In this document: in pieces, positions 1 through 11,394 of the stretch
Layout: each line of letters opens with the position of its first letter
Numbering within the stretch: the stretch's first letter is position 1
NCBI GenBank assembly: GCA_963575745.1
Contig: CAUYUJ010015838.1
Span: 119,501 to 183,500, forward strand
Origin: Prorocentrum cordatum
Lineage: Eukaryota > Sar > Dinophyceae > Prorocentrales > Prorocentraceae
Length of the DNA: 64,000 nucleotides
Direction of reading: 5' to 3'
Position numbers and translations under genes: made by a program
Notes under the pieces: generated by a model
What the model was told of the DNA's origin: nothing
Seen by the model: only the letters and a program-made list of their open reading frames with translations
Database searches by the model: none

Positions 1-720
1 CCCTCATCTCCCCTCCTCTTCCCCTCCTCCTGCCCTCCTCCTGGCCCCTCCTCCTCCTCCTGGCCCCTCCTCCTCCTCCTCCTGCTCCTCCTCCTCCTCC
101 TCCTCCTCCTCCTCCTCTTCCTCCCCTACCCTCCTGCTCCTCCTCCTCATCCTCGTCCTCCTCCTCCTCCTCCTCTTCCTCCTCCTCCTTCTCCTCCTCA
201 TCATCATCCCTCCTCCTCCTCGATTCTCCATTTCCATTTCCCCTCCTTCTCCTCCTCCCCCCCTCATCTCACCTCATCTTCCCTCATCTCCCCTCCTCTT
301 ACCCTCCTCCTGCCCTCCTCTTGGCCTCCTCTCTCCTCTCCTCCTCCTCCTCCTCCACCTCCTCCTCCCCTACCCTCCTCCTCCTCCTCCTCCTCCTCCT
401 CCTCTTCTCCTTCTCCTCCTCCTCCCCTCTCCTCCTCTCTCCTTCTCCTCCTCCTCCTCCTCCTCTACTTCTCCTCGTCCTCCTCCTCCTCCTCCTCCTC
501 CTCCTCTCCTCCTCCTCCTCCTCCACCTCCTCCTCCTCCTCCTCCTCCTCCTCCTCCTCCTCCTCCCCTCCTCTGCCATCCTCCGCCCCTCCTCCTGTCC
601 TCCTCCTCTACTCATCCTCTTCTCATCCTCTTCCTCTTCTTCCTCCTCCTCCTCTCCCCTTCTCCTCCCCTCCTGCCGGTCTACTTCCTTCTCCTCCTCC
701 TCCTCCTCCTCCGCCTCCGC
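1..720. repeat. Imperfect (CTC)n polypyrimidine tract
   Basis: The plus strand is almost entirely C and T, mostly CTC/TCC triplets with short CCCT interruptions. A near-duplicate module (CCTCATCTCCCCTCCTCTT type) occurs at the start and again around 265-300. Open frames here encode only Ser/Leu/Pro or Glu/Arg runs and are repeat artefacts. Confidence 0.95.
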
Positions 721-1395
721 GTCCACGATGTCCCACTTCCCCAAGCTGTCTTGCAAACAACAATCGGCCCTGCCAAGTTTTGCCCTCGATCCTCGAGTGT
801 CCAGGGCACAGGTTTTCGGACCTGTTTAGCCATTGCCGGACCTCTGGAGGCCTAATAGGGACCTCCGAGGACCTCCGGGGAGCGCCACGGGTCAGGATCC
901 GGTGCAGCAGCAAAGCTTGCCGGTCGACCCTCGCCACCCTTGCTGCACCAAATCGCGCAAGATCCGCTCTCCTCTGCGCTCTCTGCCTGGCAGCCAGTGT
1001 GGTGCCATGGGCAATTGGCAGCGGGGATCCCTCGAAGCAACTTGTGAGCTTCTTTCTCCTCTGCCTTTCCGCCTTCCCTCCCCTCTCCTCGTTCCCCCAT
1101 TCCCCCTCCCTCATCCCCCCTCTCCTGCAGAACAGGCCCCTCCCATCTCGCGGAAGCAAAGCGATCTGTGCTACGGCGAAGCATTCCTTTACAATCTCTT
1201 TGCAAAGCCAGTGGGTACTGCTGACTCACGCGCTGCTTCCCTGCACTCCCTGGAGTCAGCGCTGGTGTCTTTCAACGGCCGTGCACAGTAAATTCGAGCC
1301 AGCGTTCAGAAATTGCTTCAAGTCTGTCTCGAGCCAGCTGCGCTCACACGACCACTGGTTCTGACAGGTCTGTTGCAGCTGTGGCCTTCGCTATC
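721..1395. other. Spacer without recognisable gene
   Basis: Mixed-composition sequence between the polypyrimidine tract and the protease remnant. Frames are open on both strands but match no family, and codon choice is not GC3-biased. It may hold decayed 3' sequence of the minus-strand protease gene, since that frame continues past its premature stop towards about 1340. Confidence 0.5.
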
Positions 1396-1400
1396 GTAGC

Positions 1401-1900
1401 CTAATCGGCGACGCCACACAGGTTCCTGCCCATCTCGAGGTGCATGTACCCTCTGCTGCCCCAATATGTTGACCAACTGTTCCTGACGATCCAATATGGA
1501 TGGCTGTCCTCCTTGTTGTAGCCGACAAGCTGGACACAATGATCCATTTTGTCCGCTGCACTGCTGCATTTCTTTGGGAAGACTCCTCTTTTATTTGCCA
1601 ACCACTACCTCCAGCATTCAAGCAAATGAACGCGGGTCCCTTGATTGCCAGCGCCGCAGCAAATGCTTCCTCATCCTGATGCTTGCAAGACCCATGGTTG
1701 CAAGGCTCCACTGCGTATGTGAAGCCGCTGACAGTGGCAATCTCTTTCTCGCTACATCTGCACTTGCCAGTCTTGCCAGTGGTGTGGCTCTTGTCAGGAT
1801 AGCCAGACGCTTCGTCAAGGTCCCTTGCCTTTTCGATATACTTGTAAGCGCTCACGGCATCTCCACCGTCGCAACCATCATCCTTCTTATCGCATGAAAT
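1401..1900 (-). pseudogene. Papain-family (C1A) cysteine protease, C-terminal part, broken
   Basis: Read right to left, the frame gives CDKKDDGCDGGDAVSAYKYI, the papain/cathepsin-L region after the active-site helix. After a frame change come DHCVQLVGYN, with the catalytic His, and WIVRNSWSTYWG, with the catalytic Asn. The frame ends at NLCGVAD. Two lesions are visible: a one-base shift near 1588-1598, between GGSGWQ and GVFPKKCSS, and a TAG at 1401-1403 where the family normally has Glu or Gln before Ala-Thr, with the frame resuming as A-T beyond it. The segment with the catalytic Cys is not found upstream on this strand, so it lies beyond a long intron or is missing. The upstream border at 1900 is preceded by a tail shared with another gene's intron. 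A base error could explain the shift, but the additional stop favours a pseudogene. Confidence 0.82.
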
Positions 1901-1945
1901 CCGCCACCGTGCTTTGGCACGTTGTCGAAAGCCCTTAGGTCCTTC
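1901..1945 (-). repeat. Putative intron 3'-end element, copy 1
   Basis: Directly before the protease exon the minus strand reads AAGGACCT, about 16 variable bases, CGTGCC and AGCACGGTGGCGG. The same arrangement, with one 3-base gap, stands directly before glycosyltransferase exon 2 at 18912-18958. In one frame both encode a related peptide (KDL, five variable residues, VP, HGGG). The two host genes are unrelated, so this is a dispersed element rather than shared ancestry. Confidence 0.6.
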
Positions 1946-2156
1946 ATTGTCCTTAGCGGTGGGAGGTTTCGCCCACGGGAACCTCGTTCGAGTTGCGCTC
2001 GTGTTGTTAGCTTGTTCGGGTGGGGCGAGGGTGCCTGTGGGCTGGGAATGGTGGCCTGGGGGCTGGGGCGGGGGCCGGTCTTGGATTGCGCAGAAGTGGA
2101 TTCTGGAACGCGCGAAAGCGCCGTCGTTTTCACTTCTCGCCCGTTTCTGAACGTGG

Positions 2157-2760
2157 ACGTACTTCTTTTCAGAGCCTCATGCCCACCGCCATGTAGAAGG
2201 TATCGTATTGGGGCGACCCTGCGGGGTATACGCTAGAGTAATCAACGAGCCAACTCGCGCTTTTGAACAGGAGACGTGTTTTGTTCCAGAACCCAATGGT
2301 CACCGCGATGTAGTAAGCATCGCACTTGCACCTCCCCATGGGGGTGTTGACCAGCGGCAATGCACGGACCCGTTCGTGCTCAGAGTGTCACGACGCATCA
2401 GGTGCAAAGCGAGTTGTTTGACATAGACGTGTCTCGTAGCAGAGCCCACTGGTCATCACGATCCAGGAAAGCATCGCGCGTGGATCTCCAGAGGAGGTGT
2501 CGACCAAGGGTGCTGCCCCGAGCCGTTCGCACCCAGATTGTCTCGAGCTTTGAAATAGAACGCCCGCTCTTGGACGCAACTATGACTTGTTTCAGAAACG
2601 CACGATCACCATGATAGGGGACGTCGACTAGAGATATGATACGAGCCCGTTCGAGCCCAGGAATGCGGGGGGCGTCTCAAATACAAAGCCGTCTTTTACA
2701 TATACGTATCTTTTTCCAAGCCTGATGACCACCGCGATGTGGAAGGCATTGCTCCTGGGA
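2157..2760. repeat. Degenerate tandem repeat, about five 115-155-bp units
   Basis: Units recur near 2159, 2275, 2428, 2575 and 2704. Each has a box resembling TTCCAGAACCCAATGGTCAC followed by GCGATGTAGTAAGCATCG, then a second box resembling CGAGCCCGTTCGAGCCCAG. Units have diverged strongly. No gene is visible in the interval. Confidence 0.7.
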
Positions 2761-2838
2761 ATCCCTGAGGACTGTCGACGATTGGGGTTGCACGGGCCCC
2801 TCCACGCCGCTTACGTTGTCGGGGCCTCTCAACACGCC

Positions 2839-2934
2839 TGTAAGACGCCTCGCAAAGGCGCCTATAAGACGCCTCGAAGAGACGCCTGTAAGACGCCTGG
2901 CAAAGACACATATAAGACGCATCGCAAAAGGCTT
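2839..2934. repeat. 24-bp tandem repeat, four units
   Basis: Four contiguous 24-nt units start at 2839, 2863, 2887 and 2911, each beginning TRTAAGACGC and ending near CGCAAAGGCG. Alternate units resemble each other most (TGTAAG versus TATAAG), so a 48-bp higher-order unit is likely. Confidence 0.9.
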
Positions 2935-3870
2935 CTCATGTATTAGACTGGTTGGAATGAAAAACCAAACTGTTTGGAAATAGTACCGAAGTGGCTGGAA
3001 CTTGTCCTAGTTGGTTGTAATGTGTCCTATTGCCGGGGAGGCCCTCTCCTCCACCTTTCGTCCCCCCCCCTTTGGTGCGCCGAGTGGGGGGGGGGGGGCT
3101 TTTCCCGCTGACCCCCCTCCCCCTGCGTCGCGTTCGTTGGGCATCGCTCTGTCAAATCTCCGGGGGTCCACGTCGGAAGTAGATTTTCTGCAGAATCCGG
3201 GGGGGCTACTTGCATGGAAGGGGGGACGGAGGATAGCGAGACCCGAAGTCGGGACTCACTTGTACGCCTTTTCGGCCCAGCGTTGTGTGAAAAAGCGGCG
3301 AAATGGATGGAGGGGGGACGCCCTGCAACTTAGCGGGCCCCGCGTATACATCGGAGCACTAGCAAATGAGACAACGGCAACTCAAGATCGGTCCTGGACA
3401 TTTTCCCCAGCTGCGTCCAGCCATGGAGACGATGGGGGGGCCCTCGAAGGCCAACCGCCGTTGCCTCAGCTCGCCTCGGGCCGGACGAAACGGGGCACAG
3501 CAGCAGTGGGGTCAGCCAACCAGCTCACGGTTAACTGGTTTCTCCGACGCCTCCCGGCGCCGGAGGCGAAACAATCGAAAGGACTGCGCTCCCGCGGCGG
3601 GGCCGAAACCAGCTGCATGCGGCAGATGTCCTAACCCGCTCGTCCCTGTCCCCCCCCCCCCCCTTTCGTCCAACGCAGCGGCCCTCGTCGAAAGTAGGGC
3701 CCTCGGCCTCGCCAGGCGCACCCCAGGCGGCGGGGAGCCTTGAGGAGTGGAGCCCTCGCGTGAGGGGCGAAGAGGAGGAGGAGGAGGAAGAGGAGGAGGA
3801 GGACGAGGAGGAGAAGGATGATGATGAGGAGGAGTGAACGCCCCTGGGGAGAGTCCTGGATCCAGGCCGC
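2935..3870. other. Spacer with homopolymer runs
   Basis: No gene recognised. It contains G- and C-homopolymers around 3066-3100 and 3645-3663 and a (GAG)n tract with GAT interruptions at about 3770-3836. Open frames match no known domain. Confidence 0.6.
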
Positions 3871-3874
3871 ACTG

Positions 3875-4555
3875 CTACGACCTCGTGAGAAGCCCTCGCG
3901 CTCTGGCAGAGCTCTTGGCGATAGCCCTGCACCTGGCCTCCATAAGAGGGGACACGAGGGATTCCGAGCACCTCCCCTTCGATCGAAGGGAACTGAATGT
4001 CGATAACAAAAGATCGGAAGCAATACCTATACACAAAAGCTCAGGAAGGCTGGAGAAAAACATAGTATGGACAAGCACGCGCTCAAGAGAGGAAAGCTCA
4101 AAAAAGCGGACAGGCAGGCAGGGTATACATTTTTCTAAGGCATTCAAGGCTACAGGACAACCGAAGTAGTGTCGTACATCATCCCCTCCGACAGCGAAAC
4201 ACCCAAAACGACACGGCCCAATACTCCTTCCACTATGTCTGAACCCTTTAGTAATACACCACCCATTACATATAGCACATAACTGGGCAAGAACAATATA
4301 GAAGGGGAGGTGCTGGCCCATCAAGCTGATGTTGATAACCATCCGATCGGCATGCACATCTGACGCTGCAGGTTCAAAATGTTGCAGGCGAGGAAGTATC
4401 AGGCTGGAAGCAATAGGGGCCGACACGAGACCTTTCAGGAGCCTGTAGACCTTTTTCTGGAGGTCGGGTGTGTGGTTATTGTACGGGCACCGATGGACCA
4501 CCTCCAACTCATCCTGAACCTTGCAAAGGTTGGAAACATACTCTGGTCCACTGAA
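3875..4555 (-). pseudogene. Non-LTR retrotransposon reverse-transcriptase ORF, C-terminal fragment
   Basis: The minus-strand frame is open from just after a TAA at 4556-4558. It contains LEVVHRCPYNNHTPDLQKKV, then a helical segment, then a Cys/His cluster: GPCRFGCFAVGGDDVRHYFG followed by CP. A CxxxC...H...C knuckle preceded by a tryptophan-containing linker (NGWCITKG) is typical of the region after the polymerase domain in LINE-type ORF2 proteins, where it often reads as CxxC...EHxxxCP. The catalytic YxDD box and endonuclease are absent, so this is a 5'-truncated copy, the usual product of target-primed reverse transcription. Assignment rests on pattern recognition only. Confidence 0.55.
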
Positions 4556-4574
4556 TTATTTTGCAAAGGAAGCT

Positions 4575-4975
4575 ACTGAAGATGATGAGGAGGAGGAAGA
4601 AGAAGAGGAGGAGGGCGAAATATCGACCTGGAATCGGCGATGCATCGCCGACGGATCGGTGATCGGCTCCCGATGGCGAATCCGAGCGTTCCTGGGCGGG
4701 GCGGGGCTGTGAGACCCCCGTCGGCGATCAATGGGCGATGGGGGGTCGATCCGTTCCCCCCTGAGCCTGTCCGCCCCCTGACGTTGTATCCTGGTTTCCT
4801 GGCCATAGTAGTGACTCGTGCCACTGGTGGCCGTTCGGGCCCACCGGGGCATCCTGGGATGCCTCTGGGCGAGGCGCAGCCGCTGGAGAGCCCCGCGGTT
4901 GGAAACCGTCGAAAACGGACGAAAATGACCGAAGACCTCGAACCTCGATTCCCCTCCAAACGCTGCCCCTGATCA
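4575..4975. repeat. Dispersed repeat X, copy 1 (partial second copy to about 5050)
   Basis: From a short GAG tract through the TCGGCGATCAATGGGCGATG region to the segment rich in CGAAAACGGACGAAAATG, this interval aligns in the same orientation with 30600-30965. Shared landmarks in order are AATCGACGATRCATCGCCGA, a GGCGATnGGGGGTC box, CCCCCCTRAGCC, GGCGAGGCGCAGCCG and CCTCGATnCC. A 90-bp part (GGCGATCAATGGGCGAGTGG onward) is repeated at 4983-5050. Confidence 0.7.
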
Positions 4976-5279
4976 CCATGTTGGCGATCAATGGGCGAGT
5001 GGGGGTCGCTGCATTCCCCCCTGAGACTGCCTGCCCCTATCGTTGCACCTGACCGCGGTGCGCCGAATGCAGCGCGGAGGCACGCAGGCGCGGCGCGCAC
5101 AGCGCGCGGGGAGCGGGGCCACCTTGCGGACGATGGCGCCGATGTGCGAGCTCAGGTCGCAGAGGTCCGCCAGCGTGCTGGCGCGGGCAGCCCAGACATC
5201 CGGCGTCTCGAACGAAAAAGGTGCGGAAGTCTTTCAGCGTTGTCGGCCTCTCGGGACCTCACCGGGCCTCGGAACCGTC

Positions 5280-5460
5280 AGACCCAGACCCCCGACGTCA
5301 TGATTTTCTCATTGCGTCGACCCCCCGAGGTCTCGACCCGTTCCTCCTGGCCGGTTTTTCATCCTGAGTCGTTTTTTGACGGTCCCGAGGCCTGGTAAGG
5401 GCCCCAAGAGACCGAAAATTACGAAAAACCTGCCGTCGCGATTTTTTCATGCTGAAAGAC
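5280..5460. repeat. Dispersed repeat Y, copy 1
   Basis: Consensus landmarks are CCCGACGTCATGATTTTCTC, a GTCTCGACCC box, CCTGAGTCGTTTTTTGACGG, TCCCGAGGCC and a terminal box near CGAAAATnnCGA. Other copies, all in the same orientation, lie at 6840-6985, 8993-9160, 31566-31755 and 58917-59075, with a fragment near 13190-13260. The minus-strand translation is also partly conserved (GVDAM near one end), but with no start codon or domain this is probably a by-product of DNA similarity. Confidence 0.75.
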
Positions 5461-6235
5461 GGGTCCTGGGGAACAACGGCTCGGGCTGAAAAACGGGTCC
5501 ACTTGTTGCCGCAGGGGGGTGTCCAGGAGGGGGGCGTCCAAGAGGGGGGGCTTCGCACATCATGTGCGCGGCTGCGGTGGAGGGCCAGGGGGCGTATTGA
5601 AATAATAAGAGGCGCCGTGAAATCTGGGGAGATAGCATGGCCCCCGCCATGATCTACCCCCAAGCCACCGCGACCGTCAGAGCACGATCGTGTTCTGCCC
5701 CGTCTGCGCCCAGGGCCTCGGAAAAAGATTGCGTTCTGATGCGACTGGGCCGACTGCTCTGGGCACGATCGTCACAGGACGATTGTGTCCAGCCAAGCCG
5801 ACTCGGGGTGAGAAACAGGTCCCGGGGAAGGAGTCGAGGGCTCCAGAGGTCCACGCCGACGTCGGGGGTGTGGGTCACGGGGGCACCCTCGTCGATGTTT
5901 TTGGACGGGGATGGATGTTCGATATTTTCCACGCTTTGTGAGCGTCCTGGGCCGTCATCGTCATCTCGAAATCCGGGCCAGAGCGCACCCCTGCACAGGT
6001 CCAAGGATCGATTCGTGAGGGAGGGCACCCCAGAAGCCTGCCGTCACGAACAGATCGCGACGCCCAGCCTTCCCTCGCCTCTCCCGGCCTCCGACACCGA
6101 GGAGGAGGAGGAGGAGGAGGAGGAGGAGGAGGAGGAGGAGGAGGAGGAGGACCCGGGGGGGGGGGTCGACCCCTCCTCCGGGGGGTTCTCGGTGGCGGTG
6201 TTGTCCATGTCTCTCCTGTGAGGTGCGCGCGGGGC
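5461..6235. other. Spacer with (GAG)n tract
   Basis: No gene recognised. A pure (GAG)n run lies at about 6099-6151 followed by a G homopolymer. The minus-strand frame through this region is open for 530 codons (5875-7467), but it is a mosaic of repeat translations. Confidence 0.6.
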
Positions 6236-6239
6236 CCGG

Positions 6240-6373
6240 GTGCTGTCGACCCCACTTTTCCAGAGGATCTTGCGCCATCCTGTGCCGAGGACTGCTTCTG
6301 GGACGGTCTCAGGCCCGAAGCAGGCCTCGCGGAGCTGGCCTGGGAGTTCCGCGACGACCCGAAAGTGCACCTC
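6240..6373 (-). CDS. Putative exon, unknown protein
   Basis: The minus-strand frame reads EVHFRVVAELPGQLREACFG then PETVPEAVLGTGWRKILWKS. It has a balanced hydrophobic/charged pattern and nearly all codons end in G or C, unlike the flanking repeats. AG dinucleotides at its 5' side (GACAGGCAG) could be acceptors. The upstream minus sequence (about 6560-6800) also reads protein-like (RKVVDLCEDLAKAS) before an Asp-rich run encoded by GAC repeats, so an Asp-rich nuclear-type protein is possible. No family recognised; exon borders are not fixed. Confidence 0.4.
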
Positions 6374-6419
6374 CCCTGCCTGTCGCCGCCGAGGTCGCTG
6401 CCGCCGCCGACGCCGTCGC

Positions 6420-6550
6420 CGTTGCCGTCGTCGTGGTCCGCGTCGTCGATGGCGTGATGGTCGTCGTCAACGTCGCCATGGTCGTCGTCGTCGTCGTCGT
6501 CTTCGTCGGCGTCGTCGTCGTCGTTGTCGTCGCTCGTCGTCGCTGTCGTC
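6420..6550. repeat. Imperfect (GTC/GAC)n tract
   Basis: The plus strand is GTCGTC-rich; on the minus strand it reads as Asp codons with occasional His and Asn. It lies between two protein-like minus-strand segments in one frame, so it may be a coding Asp-rich low-complexity region. Confidence 0.7.
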
Positions 6551-6839
6551 CCGGCAGAGCGGCGGCTGGTGGTTGGCATCGGCGGGCGGCCGCGGCGGAG
6601 GCCGCGCTGGGGGGCGCTGTGCCTGCTGCTCGCCTTGGCGAGGTCCTCGCACAAGTCCACGACCTTCCGAGGTCGAGCCAGTGGCAGGGGTGCGGGAGCC
6701 GGGGACACGACACCAGCTTGGAGGGGCGCGCTGGTGGGGGTGTTGGGGCCAGGAGGGGGAGGGGCCTTCTTGACGGCACCCAGGGCCCGAAAGCGGCCCC
6801 CGAAGGCCGACGTCGAGAAGCAGAAACTCAGATGGACGA

Positions 6840-6985
6840 AAACCCAGACCCCCGACGTTATGATTTTTTCATTGCGTCGACACCCCGACGTCTCGACTCT
6901 TTCCCCAGGACGTTTTTTTTGTCCTGAGGTCTTTGGACGGTCCCGAGGCCCAGCAAGGGCCCTGCCGTCGTGACTTTCACGGGAG
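6840..6985. repeat. Dispersed repeat Y, copy 2
   Basis: It carries the landmark boxes of repeat Y: CCCGACGTTATGATTTTTTC, GTCTCGACTC, GACGGTCCCGAGGCC and AAGGGCCCTGCCGTC. It is in the same orientation as the copies at 5280, 8993, 31566 and 58917. Confidence 0.75.
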
Positions 6986-6989
6986 GGTC

Positions 6990-8370
6990 TGGAACCGTCG
7001 GAAACATCTTGGGCAGGGGCCACTCCCCTCGCCCTCTCACGGCGCGCCCGCGGCCAGCACGAGAGGTCGGGGAGGCTGCTCGCGGCGTCGCAGCGCCGCC
7101 CCCATTTGGGGGGAGGCCACCTGTGTGGATGGGCTCCGAGGGCGCTCCGTGCTCGAGGCGCTCCGTGCTCGGAGGCGGTCGCTGTCGAAAGATCAGCGGG
7201 CGGTGCCACCCCAACAGGGGACATCTCCGAACAGCACCTCGGGGAGGCATCGTGGGCCCCCTTCGACAGGGGGCGGCCGTGCGCTGGTGTCGCCTTTCCT
7301 TCCTCCAAGCAGGGCTCGGGGTCGCGCACAGGCAGCCCCCCAGAGGTACCGCAGTTCCGCCTGGCTTCCGCTGGCCTCCAGAATAGCCTTGGGCGGTCCC
7401 AGCCAGGCATGGCCCTCCTGCCTCCTGAGAAGGCTTGTAAGAAGCATCGGAGCTCTTGAAAGACCACCCCTGCCTTCTTAGAACATCGCCCCTCTCGCGC
7501 CTATCCTTTGAGAACTGCCGATGGAAAGGGTGAAAGGGATGTCCTCCCTCCTCCTAGGACGCCTGACACCGGGACAACCAACATATAGGCTTTGCTCAAC
7601 AACAAATTTAGCCCCGAACGGAAAGCGATCGCTGCTGTTGGGCGGGCGCATGACCCGTCACAAGCTGACAACGTTCGCAGCGATACTAGCAGAGACTCTT
7701 GTTCAGAATGCCTGGGGGCTGCTGCCGATCCTCGCCCCCATCCTTTATTTCCGTCCAAACTTCGGGGGCTCCTCAGCCTGAGGCTGCCGGCACAGCACGT
7801 CAAGAGTTCTGCACGAGCTCAGCCTTTTTTTGCTTCCCTCAGAGGCCGCCTCCTGCTTCACGGGCCTGCCCAGGGCCACAAGTTGATGGTATACGGTGGT
7901 CCGCGGCCAGTGGCGTGTCGTCGACCGAGCGAACCGAACGAACCGAACGGGTGCGTCCCACGTCGCCGAGGTTGAACAACTCCGAACGACAGAGCCGAAC
8001 GAACGAACCGAGCTGACCGAACGAATCGACGGGTCTGGCCCAGATCGAGCGCGGCGTGCCCACATCGCCACGACAAAGGCAGAACAAAACCTGCCGCTGC
8101 CCATCGGAAATTGTTTCCAACTTTTTACCGTGACGGTCGTTAGCCCGGAGGCGGGGGCATTGGGACCCCGAGTAACGGCAGCGCCTGGGCGGGGTGGGGC
8201 ACGCCGAGGCAGGGAAGTGCCGCGATCGCCACACCTGCGCGCGAGCACCAGCATGTGGGAGGGCTCCCGCTCCCGCCCCCATGCCTACGACCGTTACGGC
8301 CCTCGCCCCCGGGGGGTGGGGCTGGGGGGGGGGGGGGGGGCAACGCCCGCTGCGCGCCAGAGGATAGCAA
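6990..8370. other. Spacer; CGAAC pentamer cluster
   Basis: No gene recognised. A degenerate pentamer repeat (CGAAC/CGAAC-like, for example GAACCGAACGAACCGAAC) occupies about 7915-8040. A G homopolymer lies at 8325-8341. Confidence 0.55.
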
Positions 8371-8374
8371 AAAC

Positions 8375-8507
8375 ACTGCCCGTCACTGCTCGGGCGCGGC
8401 AGGGGCGCGCGGCGGGCCGCGCCCGCCTCCAGGGTCCTCGCCAGCGGCTGCTTCGAGGCCAGGGAGCCAGCGACCATCCTGACGGCGGCCGCGGGCAGGA
8501 TCGATGA
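8375..8507 (-). CDS. Putative exon, unknown protein
   Basis: The minus-strand frame reads SSILPAAAVRMVAGSLASKQ then PLARTLEAGAARRAPLP. It has an amphipathic Ala/Leu pattern and strongly G/C-ending codons. Borders are undefined and no homology is recognised. Ala-rich low-complexity coding of this type is common in GC-rich dinoflagellate genes, but a chance frame in GC-rich DNA cannot be excluded. Confidence 0.3.
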
Positions 8508-8992
8508 CAGGCGACACCACCACCGCCTGCGCGAGAGGCGCCAGGTTGCTCCAGGCACCCCCTATCCCCAGCTCGGGGAGGCTCCCTGAGCCTCGCTGGA
8601 GGTGGCCCCCTTGGTGGTGGTGGTATCACCTCTTCTTCCTCCGAGTGGGGCGGACGCCGCTGGCGCGCGCTCGCGCGCTCGCGGGCCGTGCACCGTGCGC
8701 TGCGCGCGCAGGGGACGACGCCTCCGGGCGGGGGCGCTCGCGTGGCAAGGGGCGGCCGTGGGGCCCCGCGGGGAGGGAGCGCCGATCGGGCGCGACCCTG
8801 ACCGACCCCTGGAGGCGAGGGGGTCGCCGCGGAATGGGCTGGCGTGCTGGCGCAGGGCGACGACGTCCGCCCATGCCCACTGCCCAGGGCCAGGCCCCGC
8901 ACGGGCCCGGGAGCCGTGCCTGCCCCCCTCCTGGCTCGGCCGGGGAGGCGTAGACACCGCTCCTGGGCCCAGGATTGGTGGGCCGGCCAGGC

Positions 8993-9160
8993 CCAGACAT
9001 CCGCCGTCTCGATTGCTTCGAGACACGCGCTCCCGACCTCGTGACCACTTCCCCGGGCCGGGTCCTGCAACCCGAGTCGCTGTTTGACGGCCCCGAGGCC
9101 CGGCCAGGGCCCCGAGAGGCTGGATTCGACGAAAGACCTCCGTCTCGATTTTCTCGAGAC
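8993..9160. repeat. Dispersed repeat Y, copy 3
   Basis: A more diverged copy: CCGCCGTCTCGATTGCTTCG, CCCGAGTCGCTGTTTGACGG, CCCCGAGGCCCGGCCAGGGC, and a terminal CGACGAAAGACCTCCGTCTC box, aligned with the copies at 5280 and 58917. Confidence 0.65.
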
Positions 9161-10160
9161 GCCGGATGGGGGGACGTGCATGCACACAGATCGCGTGGCC
9201 CTACGAGCCCAGGGGCTCCAGAGTGGAGCGAGAGGCTGGGGACACCCTGGGCCAGGGGCACCTGTCGCATCCCCCGAAAGGAGGGTGGGCTGGGAGGAGG
9301 GGGGGGGGCGTTTCATGGCCCGAGGCATGTGCGCGGACGAGTGGGAGGCCAGGGAACGCGCTGGAAAGAGAAGAGGGGGCCATGGAGACTGGGAGAGATC
9401 ATGGCCCCGCCCACGAGATCCACGCCGCTTCTTGGAAGCACCCGGCGGGAGGTCGAGGCACAGGATGGATGGGCCCTGCCCGGAACTGTCATCGCACGAT
9501 ACGGGCAAGCCTAAGCTGGATTGTACAGCGGAGTCAGATCGGATCTGAGACGGATTAGATCGCGCCCAGATCGGTGCGGAATCTGAGCGTGATCGGATTG
9601 CTTAAGATCGCGGATCGAGCTCGGCACCCAAAGGCCGACGAGGGAATCTTAGATGCTTGTTCTGGGGGCATTCCTGGAGCCCACTCATGCATCGATGCTG
9701 CATCGAACGTCCGTCGTCTTGAACCGGATTTGAGTCGAGCTAGGGTCGAGCTAGAGCAGAAACGGAGTCGAACCGATCCCCCAGGTGGACCACAAGAAAG
9801 TCCCCTGGGGGAATCGGAACCGGAATCGGTTCGTGCCGGGTCGGATCGAAATGGGAATCGCGGCCTGGGGGACCGGCTCGGATCGGGCGAATCAGACCGC
9901 GAGTAGCCCTGGTGTCGAGTGCTAAGGCGGCGCCGCGGGCCGACAAGAGCCCGCTCGCGCCGCGGCGTTGCGCCCAGACATCTGGCGTGCCACAGGAGCT
10001 CTCGACCAAAAACCCCTGCGACCGCATCTTTGTTCTCGCCCCGTGCCGCTTGTTGTGACCGCCCCGCGGCCAAGAGACGACGGGCCTCTTGTGCACGGTG
10101 GGGGGTTCGGCATAACCACGGCCTGGGGGATCGATCGTCATGGACCTCGGCAGGCGGTGG
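9161..10160. other. Spacer rich in GATCGG-like words
   Basis: No gene recognised. From about 9528 to 9860 words such as GGATCGGA, AGATCGG and GAATCGG recur irregularly, suggesting an old short-period repeat. A C homopolymer lies at 10176-10197. Confidence 0.5.
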
Positions 10161-10539
10161 ATATGGATGTATTCGCCCCCCCCCCCCCCCCCCCCCCGCC
10201 AAGGGCCAGAATCCATCTCTACCGCCCGCCGAGGTCCCGCAGACCGATTCCGCCAGGCGGTGGCTCTGGATAAATCACCCCCTCGGATCATGGGGCCGCG
10301 GAAGCATGCACAATTCTACCGTCGCGATCTTTCCCCGTGGCGCCGGAGATCCGGAGAGGCCTCGCGCCCGATTCCTGCTGTAGGGCGTCTTACCCTGGCC
10401 GGGATCTTCAGGCGGCTCCGTCAGTGGCGATAGGGGCGCCCCAGGCGGCCCAGGAAGGCCCAGAAGCATCCGCGGGCCTTCAAACTTCGATCCTCAGATC
10501 TCCAGTCTCAGCGTCCGCGCGGGTCAATGGCAGAGTCAT

Positions 10540-10945
<406 letters not shown>

Positions 10946-11394
10946 CCCAGCGAGGCGGCGAGGCTCGGGCCGCCGCCTGTCGGCCATCTGCCTCGCGATC
11001 GCCAGCAGCGGCTTGGCCTGGCCCCGGGGAGGCGCGCAGGGCGCTGCCAGCCAGGCGTTTTGGGTGGCACCTCACAGGGAGCCCGTCGAGCGACAAGCAG
11101 GTCCATGCCCATGGCCTTACGATCTGTGGCTCCAGGGTGTGATTGGGATCGCTGCACACGCACACACACACACAAATTCCTCTTCCTATATTTTTGCAAG
11201 CCAGGGCGGCGGGGAAAACCCGCACCCGACCCCCCCCAAAAAAGACCCCCGGGATCCTATGCTTCTGGGTCTATGGGGCGCCCTTCGAACAGGTCCCCCA
11301 GCCCTGCCGCGCCTCTCAGGGCGCCTTCCCTGCCTTGCCCAGCAGACCCAAAGCGACCAGAGAAGCCCCAAGACAGCGCAGGACGGCCTCAACA

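Noticed and set aside
2642-2665. tRNA gene suggested by a CGTTCGAGCCC word
   Set aside because: No acceptor stem, A box or anticodon arm could be built around it.
5875-7467. 530-codon minus-strand ORF
   Set aside because: A mosaic through repeat Y, a GAC tract, a GAG tract and G runs. At 6240-6373 a different frame looks more protein-like, so the long ORF is not one gene.
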